Of a DNA stretch of 64,000 nucleotides, positions 57,840 to 64,000 are shown piece after piece (position 1 is the stretch's first letter; every line of letters starts with the position of its first letter). This DNA comes from Desulfolithobacter dissulfuricans. GTDB lineage: Bacteria > Desulfobacterota > Desulfobulbia > Desulfobulbales > Desulfobulbaceae. The position numbers were made by a program, and so were the translations under genes. The stretch lies in the NCBI RefSeq assembly GCF_025998535.1, contig NZ_AP024233.1, positions 2,426,001-2,490,000 of the forward strand. Direction: 5' to 3'. The notes under the pieces are model-generated. The model ran no database searches, was not told where the DNA came from, and saw nothing but the letters and a program-made list of their open reading frames with translations.

Positions 57840-58628
57840 ATGATTGGTATATTTGACTCCGGTGTCGGCGGAATGACAGTGGCCCGGGCCATCGAGCAGC
57901 ACTGTCCAGGCCTGCCCCTTATCTACTTTGGTGATATCGCCCGGACCCCCTATGGTTCCAAGAGCCGGAGCACCATCATTGACTATTCACGTCATAACAC
58001 CGAACTGCTCCTGGAACACGGGGCCAGCATCATTGTCATTGCCTGCAACTCGGCGGCCAGCGTGGCCACCGGTGTCCTCAGGGAGCAGTACCCGGTACCG
58101 GTCCTGGACGTGGTCGGCCCGGCGGTGGACCAGGCCGTTCAGGTCAGCAGAAGCGGCCGGATCGGTGTTATCGGCACCCGGGCCACGGTCAGAAGCGGGA
58201 TCTACGAACGGTCTATACAGGCACAGCTCCCTTCGGCCACCGTCCTGAGCCAGCCCTGCCCCCTGCTGGTACCGCTGGTCGAGGAAGGCTGGCTTTCAAG
58301 GCGGGAGACCAAGATGATTCTCCGCCGCTACCTTTATCCCCTGCGCCTCCGACAGATCGACACCCTGGTTCTGGGCTGTACCCATTACCCGCTGCTCAAG
58401 CACCTGATCGGGCCGCGTATCGGCCGGCGGGTTCAGCTCATCGATTCTTCCCTTGCAGTTGCCCAACATTTGCACCATTATCTCCAGGACCATCCGGACC
58501 TGGCCGAGAGGGTGCGCCGGAGCGGGCAACAGAGCCGGTTCCTGGTCTCCGACTGTACCGGAGCGATCCGGCAACTGGCCGGGAAGATCTTCGGCCGCCC
58601 CATAGATCTGGAGACGATCCATGTATAG
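57840..58628 (+). CDS. murI: Glutamate racemase
   Basis: Makes D-glutamate for peptidoglycan. 262 residues from MIGIFDSGVGGMTV. The two catalytic cysteines are in VIACNSAAS and LGCTHYPLL; PYGSKSRSTI is the substrate-loop region (PYGxK). The ATG at 57840 has no strong Shine-Dalgarno; the frame is open upstream, but family similarity starts here. The last 8 bases overlap lolA, making murI the first gene of a plus-strand run. Confidence 0.93.
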   Translation: MIGIFDSGVGGMTVARAIEQHCPGLPLIYFGDIARTPYGSKSRSTIIDYSRHNTELLLEHGASIIVIACNSAASVATGVLREQYPVPVLDVVGPAVDQAVQVSRSGRIGVIGTRATVRSGIYERSIQAQLPSATVLSQPCPLLVPLVEEGWLSRRETKMILRRYLYPLRLRQIDTLVLGCTHYPLLKHLIGPRIGRRVQLIDSSLAVAQHLHHYLQDHPDLAERVRRSGQQSRFLVSDCTGAIRQLAGKIFGRPIDLETIHV

Positions 58629-59313
58629 ATTTTTTTTGCTTCTGCTCCTTGTCGTCGTACCCCTCTCCACCACCGCGCTGGGTGCCCCCTCCACAAAAAA
58701 CGACGCTGTCCGGGACGCCCGGGCCTTGCAGGAGCGCTATCAGCGGTTGACAAGCCTCTGTTTTGATTTCACCCAGATCACCCGGACCGGCGGCCGGGAG
58801 AGGTATGGACGGGGTGAGGCCGTCTTCTTACGCCCGGCCGGCCACAAGAGCGTCATGCGCTGGGACTACCTGCAGCCGGACCGCCAGGTCATTGTCAGTG
58901 ACGGCCAGACCCTCTCCATCTACACGGAAAAGGATAAACAGATGATCGTCACCCCGGCCAGCGCCCTGGAGTCCGACATCACCTATGGTTTTTTCGCCGG
59001 CACCCGGAACCTGCTCGACGACTTCAACGCCCTGCCTCCGGACACCCGGTATGTATCTTCCCTGCCCGGGCCGGCGCTGCGCTCCATCCGCCTGGTGCCC
59101 CGCCGTCCCCATCCGCAGATAAAGGAAGTACAGATATGGTTTGACAGGGATCACCTGATCCACCGGATCATCATCGAGGATCATTTTGACACGGTTACCG
59201 AACTGACCTTCGCCAACATCAGGACCGATGAACTGCGGCCGGACGATACAGAGGCCCTGCAGCAGATCATTCACCTGTCGATCCCGCCCGACACGGAAAT
59301 CATTACCCAGTAA
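58621..59313 (+). CDS. lolA: LolA-like outer-membrane lipoprotein carrier protein
   Basis: 230 residues with a signal peptide (MYRFFLLLLLVVVPLSTTALG). The mature part has LTSLCFDFTQITR, FLRPAGHKSVMRWDYLQPD and QVIVSDGQTLSIYTEKDKQ (the typical parts being MRWDYLQPD and VSDGQTLSIY), the LolA core that chaperones lipoproteins across the periplasm. Length fits LolA (about 200). LolA-like proteins also occur in other envelope tasks, so function by homology only. Overlaps murI by 8 bases and is 5 bases from the radical SAM gene. Confidence 0.85.
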   Translation: MYRFFLLLLLVVVPLSTTALGAPSTKNDAVRDARALQERYQRLTSLCFDFTQITRTGGRERYGRGEAVFLRPAGHKSVMRWDYLQPDRQVIVSDGQTLSIYTEKDKQMIVTPASALESDITYGFFAGTRNLLDDFNALPPDTRYVSSLPGPALRSIRLVPRRPHPQIKEVQIWFDRDHLIHRIIIEDHFDTVTELTFANIRTDELRPDDTEALQQIIHLSIPPDTEIITQ

Positions 59314-59318
59314 AGCCC

Positions 59319-61130
59319 ATGCGCGTGCTGCTTGTCTCCATGCCGTGGGCGATTTTCAACCGCCCATCCATCCAGCTCGGCACTCTCAAGAGTTACCTCC
59401 AGTCCCGGGGGATCGAGTGCGTCACCAGCCACCCCTTCCTCGATGTCGCCCGGCTCATCGGTACCGACAGCTACCGGCTCATCGCTGAAAATTCCTGGGC
59501 CGGGGAAGCGCTCTACTCCGGCCTGCTCTTTCCCGAGCACCGCAGCCAGGCCGAAAAGCTCTTTAACCGGGAAATGCGCGGCTCGCTCCAGGCCGATTTC
59601 CACGCCATCACCCGGCTGCTTGAGCACCAGTTCACCTCCTGGCTCAAGACGCAGGAGCTCGAAGGTTTTGACCTGATCGGTTTCGCGGTCTGCTTCGCCC
59701 AGTTGCCGCCCAGCCTCTACGGTGCGGCCCGCATCAAGGAGATCCACCCCGATATCCCCATTGTTTTCGGAGGCTCCACCTGCACCCCGGCCATCGGCAG
59801 TACTCTTCTCGAGGTCTTCCCCCAGGTGGACCATGTTATCACCGGTGAGGGCGAGCGTCCCCTGGAGGACCTCTGCCGCCTGCTGGCCGGGGAGGAAAAG
59901 GAGGGCCGGGACAATATTCTCAGCCGTGTCAACCTCCCTGCCGATCCGGAAGAGATATCCGCCCTTAAAAACCGGGAGATCAGGGAGCTCGACCAACTGC
60001 CTGTCCCTGATTTCGATGACTACTTCCAGGACCTGCGTCAATCCGGCATGGTCTTCATCCCCACCCTGCCGGTGGAGTTTTCCCGCGGCTGCTGGTGGAA
60101 CAAGTGCACGTTTTGCAACCTGAACCTGCAGTGGTGCGGCTATCGCTGCAAATCGGCCGCCCGCATGGAGGCGGAAATCCAGCATCTCAAGACCAGGTAC
60201 CAGTGCCTGGACTTCACCTTCACCGACAACGCTCTGCCGGTGCGCGAGGCGGATCGGTTTTTCAAATCCATGGTCAGCGGTGGAGACGACCTGCGTTTTT
60301 TTGCCGAGATCCGGGCCATGCAGAAACAAAAGACCTACCACCTCTATCGTCGGGGCGGGCTGGAAAGCGTCCAGGTGGGTATCGAGGCCCTGTCCTCCAC
60401 CCTCCTTAAGCGGATGAAAAAGGGGGTCCGGGTCATGGATAACGTGGCGGCGATGAAATATGCCGCCGCAGCCGGAATGAAGCTGGACGGTAACCTGATC
60501 CTGGAATTTCCCGGCTCCACCGGGGCCGAAGTCCAGGAAACCCTGCGGGTACTTGACGCGGTCCTGCCCTACCGTCCTCTGCAGGCCGCCGGTTTTTTTC
60601 TCGGCCTTGGCAGCCCGGTTTGGGCCAGTCCTGCCGATTACGGAATCAGGGCCATCACCAGTCATCCCAAAAACCGGCTGCTCTATCCGGACAATATCCT
60701 GAACCGGCTGGAAATGCTGATCAAGTCCTACCGCGGTGACCGGCAGGCCCAGAGAAAACAGTGGCAGCCGGTGCGGGACAAAATAGCCCGATGGACCGCC
60801 TTCCATGAAAACCGGGACCCCAGCCGTCCTCCGCTCAGCTGGCGTGACGGGGGCAGTTTCCTGATCATCCGCCAGGAACGACCCGATCCGAAGGAGAAGC
60901 AGAAACAAAAGACCTATCATCACCGGCTGCGGGGCCTGTCACGCCAGATCTATCTGGCCTGCGACCGCCCGGTGACGAGAAAGGAGTTGCTGCACCGTTT
61001 CCAGCAGGTTACAAAAGAGCAACTCACAGCCTTCCTGGACGATCTTGAAAAAAAACAGCTGCTCTTCCGGGAAGATGACACTGTCCTGGCCCTTGCCTTC
61101 AGGGAGCGCGCGGCCAGCAGCCAATCCTGA
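59319..61130 (+). CDS. B12-binding-domain radical SAM protein, RiPP-maturation-like
   Basis: 603 residues. The N-terminal MPWAIFNRPSIQLGTLKSYL (the core being NRPSIQLGTLK) and VFGGSTCTPAIG form a cobalamin-binding-like Rossmann domain; the radical SAM cluster cysteines are C258, C263 and C266 in RGCWWNKCTFC, a CX4CX2C pattern instead of the usual CX3CX2C. RGCWW...CTFC resembles 'ribosomal peptide maturation radical SAM protein 1', which has a longer insert between its cysteines. The last 90 residues (LACDRPVTRKELLHRF ... LLFREDDTVLAL) look like a winged-helix or PqqD-type peptide-recognition domain. No precursor peptide is evident nearby. It is co-transcribed with lolA and a phosphoesterase gene. 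Substrate unknown; C-methylation or another peptide or lipid modification is possible. Confidence 0.8.
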   Translation: MRVLLVSMPWAIFNRPSIQLGTLKSYLQSRGIECVTSHPFLDVARLIGTDSYRLIAENSWAGEALYSGLLFPEHRSQAEKLFNREMRGSLQADFHAITRLLEHQFTSWLKTQELEGFDLIGFAVCFAQLPPSLYGAARIKEIHPDIPIVFGGSTCTPAIGSTLLEVFPQVDHVITGEGERPLEDLCRLLAGEEKEGRDNILSRVNLPADPEEISALKNREIRELDQLPVPDFDDYFQDLRQSGMVFIPTLPVEFSRGCWWNKCTFCNLNLQWCGYRCKSAARMEAEIQHLKTRYQCLDFTFTDNALPVREADRFFKSMVSGGDDLRFFAEIRAMQKQKTYHLYRRGGLESVQVGIEALSSTLLKRMKKGVRVMDNVAAMKYAAAAGMKLDGNLILEFPGSTGAEVQETLRVLDAVLPYRPLQAAGFFLGLGSPVWASPADYGIRAITSHPKNRLLYPDNILNRLEMLIKSYRGDRQAQRKQWQPVRDKIARWTAFHENRDPSRPPLSWRDGGSFLIIRQERPDPKEKQKQKTYHHRLRGLSRQIYLACDRPVTRKELLHRFQQVTKEQLTAFLDDLEKKQLLFREDDTVLALAFRERAASSQS

Positions 61131-61144
61131 GCCATGAACAGACC

Positions 61145-61669
61145 ATGCTGATAGCCATTGTATCTGATTCCCACGACATGATTCCCAACCTGCACCGGGC
61201 GGTCTCGCTTGCCAACCGCGAGGGAGCCGAAATCATGATCCATTGCGGCGACCTGATTTCGCCATTCATGCTTTCCCAGCTCCGTCGGTTCCAGGGGCAG
61301 GTCCATCTCATCTACGGCAACAATGCCGGCGACCAGCATCTCATCTCCTCGCGGTGCCAGACCATGTTCGAGAATATCCGCCACCACGGTGTCCAGGGCG
61401 AAATAGAGGTCGACGGCCTGCGGATCGGTTTTATCCACTACCCGGAAACCGCCATGGGCCTGGCCTGTACCGGAAAATACGACGTGGTCTGCTGCGGGCA
61501 CAACCATGAGTACCGGGTGGAGCGGGTCGGCAACTGCCTGCTGGTCAACCCCGGTGACCTGCTCGGCAAGGACGAGGTTCCCGGATTTATTCTCCTGGAC
61601 ACCGTCACCCTGGAAACCCGGCGCCTGGATGCCGGCGAGCAGCTTGTTTTTGACGACGACCTGCTGTAG
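61145..61669 (+). CDS. YfcE/MJ0936-type metallophosphoesterase
   Basis: 174 residues of the calcineurin-like superfamily: SDSHDM (metal ligands Asp and His), HCGDLI, YGNNAGD, and CGHNHEYRVERVGNCLLVNPGDL with the GHxH-type ligands. YfcE-type enzymes hydrolyse phosphodiesters in vitro; the natural substrate is unknown. It lies 14 bases after the radical SAM gene, so the two may be linked. Ends 250 bases before the S1-domain gene. Confidence 0.88.
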   Translation: MLIAIVSDSHDMIPNLHRAVSLANREGAEIMIHCGDLISPFMLSQLRRFQGQVHLIYGNNAGDQHLISSRCQTMFENIRHHGVQGEIEVDGLRIGFIHYPETAMGLACTGKYDVVCCGHNHEYRVERVGNCLLVNPGDLLGKDEVPGFILLDTVTLETRRLDAGEQLVFDDDLL

Positions 61670-61920
61670 AGTGCCCCTTCCAGACCTTGTCCGGACCAAT
61701 TTACATAAAAGTCTCGTCCCATCCTCCGGGGGGGACAACAGCTTTCATGTTTCGTTGTGCAGGCCGTGGGAGCCTGCATGGGTGTTAGACAGAACCATGG
61801 AAAATGGTTGGAGGCCCGGATGGGCTGAAAGCCGGGAATCCCGACCTGGAAGCCATGTGCAGTTCCGGTCCATGGTTTTCCCATCTCATTTATTTCTTAT
61901 TACAGATTGTGGTACGCATC
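61670..61920 (+). other. Structured 5' region of the S1-domain gene
   Basis: 250 bases without a credible gene but with several local stems, for example TGCAGGC/GCCTGCA and AACCAT/ATGGTT around 61755-61820 and a GC-rich GGCCCGG...CCGGG region. Such a leader could bind the protein (S1-type autoregulation) or act as a riboswitch, but I recognise no known class. A 13-codon ATG frame at 61747 has no proper ribosome-binding site. Confidence 0.35.
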
Positions 61921-63090
61921 ATGAGCGACGAACGTTTTGAAGATCTCTTCCAGGAAAAAACCGTCACCAAGCAGAAACTTTTTCCCGGCGACAAGGTAGA
62001 GGCCGTGGTTGCCGGCACCAGCGGGGAGAATGTCTTTCTCGATGTCGGTGCCAAGAGCGAAGGCGTGATCAGCGCCGCCGAGTTGCGCAACGAGGATGGC
62101 GAGCTCACCGTCAAGCCCGGGGACACCCTGGCGGTCTTTCTCCTGGCCGTGCGCAACGGCGAGATGGTCTTCACCACCCGTATCGGTTCCGGTCAGGCCT
62201 CGGTCCAGGAACTGGAGGATGCCTTTCATTCAGGGATCCCGGTGGAAGGCAGGGTCACCGGCGAGATCAAGGGCGGCTTCCAGGTCACGGTGGCGGGCCA
62301 GCGGGGCTTCTGCCCCTATTCGCAGATGGATATCCGGCGGATCGAGAACCCGGATGAATACGTGGACAAGACTTTCTCTTTCAAGATCATCGAGTTCGGT
62401 AACCGGGGCCGCAATATCATACTCTCGGCCCGGGCGGTCATGGAAGAGGAACGGGCCCGGCAGCGTGAAGCCCTTGAGCAGAGCCTGGAAGAGGGCATGC
62501 AGGTTGAAGGGACGGTGTCGTCCATCCGCGAATTCGGCGCCTTTGTCGATATCGGCGGAGTGGATGGCCTGATCCCGATCTCCGAACTCGCCTGGGGGCA
62601 GGTGGAGCGGGTCGAGGATATACTGGAGCAGGGCCAGAAGGTGCAGGTGGTGGTCAAGAAACTGGACTGGGAGCGCGACCGGATCTCACTGAGCCTCAAG
62701 GAGACCCTGGAAAATCCCTGGGAGCGGGTGGAAGAGAAATATCCCGTCGGCTCGGTGCATGTGGGCCGGGTTTCCAGGCTGGCTAACTTCGGCGCCTTTA
62801 TCTCCCTGGAACCCGGGGTGGACGGACTGCTGCACATCTCCAAGCTGGGAGCCGGACGGCGGATCAACCATCCGCGGGAGGTCCTGGAACCGGGCCAGGA
62901 GATCACGGTCAAGATCGACGGTGTGGAACGGGAAAAACAGCGGATATCCCTGGTTCCGGAGGACTTTACCGACTCAGCCGGGACAGAGAAAAAAGAAAAA
63001 GAGTCCGGCCGGGAACCGTCTTTCCGGCCACAGGCCCCCGGCTCCATGGGGACGCTTGGCGACCTGCTCAAGGCGCAGCTGAAAAAATAG
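61921..63090 (+). CDS. S1 RNA-binding domain protein (ribosomal protein S1-like)
   Basis: 389 residues with four S1-type OB-fold repeats: about 18-85 (GDKVEAVVAGTSGENVFLDVG), 100-175 (FCPYSQMD), 190-265 (EGTVSSIREFGAFVDIGGVDGLIPISEL is its core, shown here as GTVSSIREFGAFVDIGGVDG) and 278-350 (HVGRVSRLANFGAFISLEPG). Acidic N-terminus. True S1 has six repeats, so this may be a shorter paralogue binding mRNA on the ribosome. The start MSDERFEDLF is preferred to an upstream in-frame ATG at 61804, which lies inside the structured leader. Convergent with rlmB, 8 bases apart. Confidence 0.87.
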   Translation: MSDERFEDLFQEKTVTKQKLFPGDKVEAVVAGTSGENVFLDVGAKSEGVISAAELRNEDGELTVKPGDTLAVFLLAVRNGEMVFTTRIGSGQASVQELEDAFHSGIPVEGRVTGEIKGGFQVTVAGQRGFCPYSQMDIRRIENPDEYVDKTFSFKIIEFGNRGRNIILSARAVMEEERARQREALEQSLEEGMQVEGTVSSIREFGAFVDIGGVDGLIPISELAWGQVERVEDILEQGQKVQVVVKKLDWERDRISLSLKETLENPWERVEEKYPVGSVHVGRVSRLANFGAFISLEPGVDGLLHISKLGAGRRINHPREVLEPGQEITVKIDGVEREKQRISLVPEDFTDSAGTEKKEKESGREPSFRPQAPGSMGTLGDLLKAQLKK

Positions 63091-63098
63091 AACCTGGA

Positions 63099-63911
63099 TC
63101 AACCGGCCCCCTCCTGCTGCCGCTTGATCTCGAACATGATGATTCCAGCGGCCACCGAGGCGTTGAGGGAATCGAAATCGCCGGCCATGGGAATGGTGAT
63201 CAGGTGATCGCACTCCTTCCGGACCAGAGGCCGGATTCCCTTGCCCTCGCTGCCGATCACCAGGGCGACCGGGCCGGTGCAGTCGGTCTCATAGATGGAG
63301 CCGGCCTCCGATCCGACCACGGCACCGTAGATCCACAGACCGCGCTCCTTGAGCAGGGCCAGGGTATCGCGCAGGTTACCCACCTGGGCGATCTGCAGAT
63401 GGGTCACGGCACCGGCCGAGGTCCGGGCCACGGTGCCGGACAGGGGCGCGGACCGGTCCCGGGTCAGGATGACCGAACCGAATCCGGCCGCCAGGGCGGA
63501 ACGGAGGATGGAGCCCAGGTTCCTCGGATCCTGGATGGAGTCGAGCACCAGGAGACGGGGCGAACTCTGCTCCTCAAGGGATGCCAGTAATCTCTCCAGC
63601 GGTACCAGGGTCGCCTGGGTCTGCCGGGCCACCACGCCCTGGTGGCGGCAGGACGGGGCAACCCCCAGCCGGTTTCGCTCGACAAAACGGAGTCGAACCC
63701 CCTGGCGTCGGGCCGTCTCGATGATGGCCTGGATCTTCGGCCCGCCCTTGCCCTTGACAACCAGGATCTCCTCGATGTTGCCCGGTGAACGCAGGGCTTC
63801 CTGGACCGCATTGAGTCCCCAGATACGTTCCTGGTCCACCTCCTGGGATTGCTGCTTTCCACCGCCCGGACCGGGCCCGCGCATCTTCTTTGCCGCTTTT
63901 CCTTTTACCAT
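63099..63911 (-). CDS. rlmB: 23S rRNA (guanosine-2'-O)-methyltransferase RlmB (TrmH/SpoU family)
   Basis: 270 residues. Basic Gly-rich N-terminus, then the substrate-binding domain (IWGLNAVQEAL), and the SPOUT methyltransferase domain with the family motifs LDSIQDPRNLGSILRSA (motif 1, Asn and Arg), LVIGSEGKGI (motif 2) and IPMAGDFDSLNASVAAGI (motif 3, shown here in 18 residues), giving the deep trefoil knot that binds SAM. RlmB methylates G2251 of 23S rRNA. The ATG overlaps the preceding stop (TGATG), so it is coupled to the gene running off the right edge. Confidence 0.93.
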   Translation of the reverse strand: MVKGKAAKKMRGPGPGGGKQQSQEVDQERIWGLNAVQEALRSPGNIEEILVVKGKGGPKIQAIIETARRQGVRLRFVERNRLGVAPSCRHQGVVARQTQATLVPLERLLASLEEQSSPRLLVLDSIQDPRNLGSILRSALAAGFGSVILTRDRSAPLSGTVARTSAGAVTHLQIAQVGNLRDTLALLKERGLWIYGAVVGSEAGSIYETDCTGPVALVIGSEGKGIRPLVRKECDHLITIPMAGDFDSLNASVAAGIIMFEIKRQQEGAG

Positions 63912-64000
63912 CAGATGATACCGGGGACCTGGGTCCCGTCTATCCGCCGCCGTCGGCGGCTGCGCTCGGCAATGATAATAGCCCGCAGGCTTTCCACCGC
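63911..64000 (-). CDS. C-terminal end of an unidentified gene upstream of rlmB
   Basis: 29 codons open to the window edge, ending ...IAERSRRRRRIDGTQVPGII and a TGA that overlaps the rlmB start by one base. Too short to identify. The shared stop/start implies an operon with rlmB. Confidence 0.5.
   Translation of the reverse strand, partial: AVESLRAIIIAERSRRRRRIDGTQVPGII

Noticed and set aside
59271-60923. 550-codon open frame antisense to the radical SAM gene
   Set aside because: Composition is typical of a mirrored GC-rich gene; no motif is present.
61747-61788. 13-residue Cys-containing peptide as a RiPP precursor for the radical SAM enzyme
   Set aside because: No Shine-Dalgarno, very short, lies within the stem-rich leader, and a similar ATG context occurs by repetition at 49991.

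Overview
The window looks like the chromosome of an anaerobic sulfur-cycling deltaproteobacterium, most likely of the Desulfobulbales/Desulfobulbaceae type. The evidence is formate-tetrahydrofolate ligase together with a CooC-type CO dehydrogenase maturation ATPase (Wood-Ljungdahl chemistry), futalosine-route menaquinone genes, multihaem cytochromes, two genes with in-frame UGA codons that look like selenocysteine codons, molybdenum-cofactor genes, and a MucR-type regulator. The taxonomic call is inference; no rRNA is present. The DNA is GC-rich, so many long antisense open frames are artefacts and have been left out.

Layout. 1-8.3 kb: 5' end of PEP synthase, a phosphohexomutase, nifU-nifS, thyX and fhs (carbon entry, Fe-S assembly, one-carbon/thymidylate). 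8.4-10.6 kb: a PilB/GspE-type ATPase with a C-terminal cyclic-nucleotide-binding domain, followed by a long inverted repeat. 10.9-18.2 kb (minus): a lipopolysaccharide block (two GT4 glycosyltransferases, an ELM1-like protein, an O-antigen ligase, a DXD glycosyltransferase, MsbA). 18.2-24.4 kb (minus): hslR, IMP cyclohydrolase, purN, pyrR, a histidine kinase and a U32 protein. 24.5-32.2 kb: folE2, an aldehyde dehydrogenase, a PilZ protein, a class III adenylate cyclase, rarA, and a UshA-like selenoprotein/tetrahaem cytochrome that carries a frameshift.

32.2-34.3 kb is a complete group II intron (copy A) sitting directly behind the terminator of ppaC. 34.4-47.9 kb holds ppaC, an unknown membrane-anchored protein, a BAX-inhibitor-1 protein, cooC, bpt, gdhA coupled to a receiver/PEP-binding protein, a pentahaem cytochrome interrupted by UGA, mobB-mobA and mqnD. 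mqnB and queA follow. 50,079-56,351 holds three head-to-tail copies (B, C, D) of a second group II intron, exactly 2,091 bp each with no spacer. The last part has an FmdB zinc-ribbon gene, mucR, and the plus-strand run murI-lolA-radical SAM-phosphoesterase-S1 protein, then rlmB.

The window is rich in mobile and palindromic DNA. Besides the four group II introns there is a 172-174 bp almost fully palindromic MITE-like element in three good copies and one decayed copy, bounded by 10-bp AT-rich direct repeats that match at 9 of 10 positions. A second MITE-like family is present in two copies. The strongest leads are the spacer-free intron triplet, the palindromic element, the two UGA-containing haem proteins, the cAMP-type domain on the pilus/secretion ATPase, and the receiver/PEP-binding protein overlapping gdhA.
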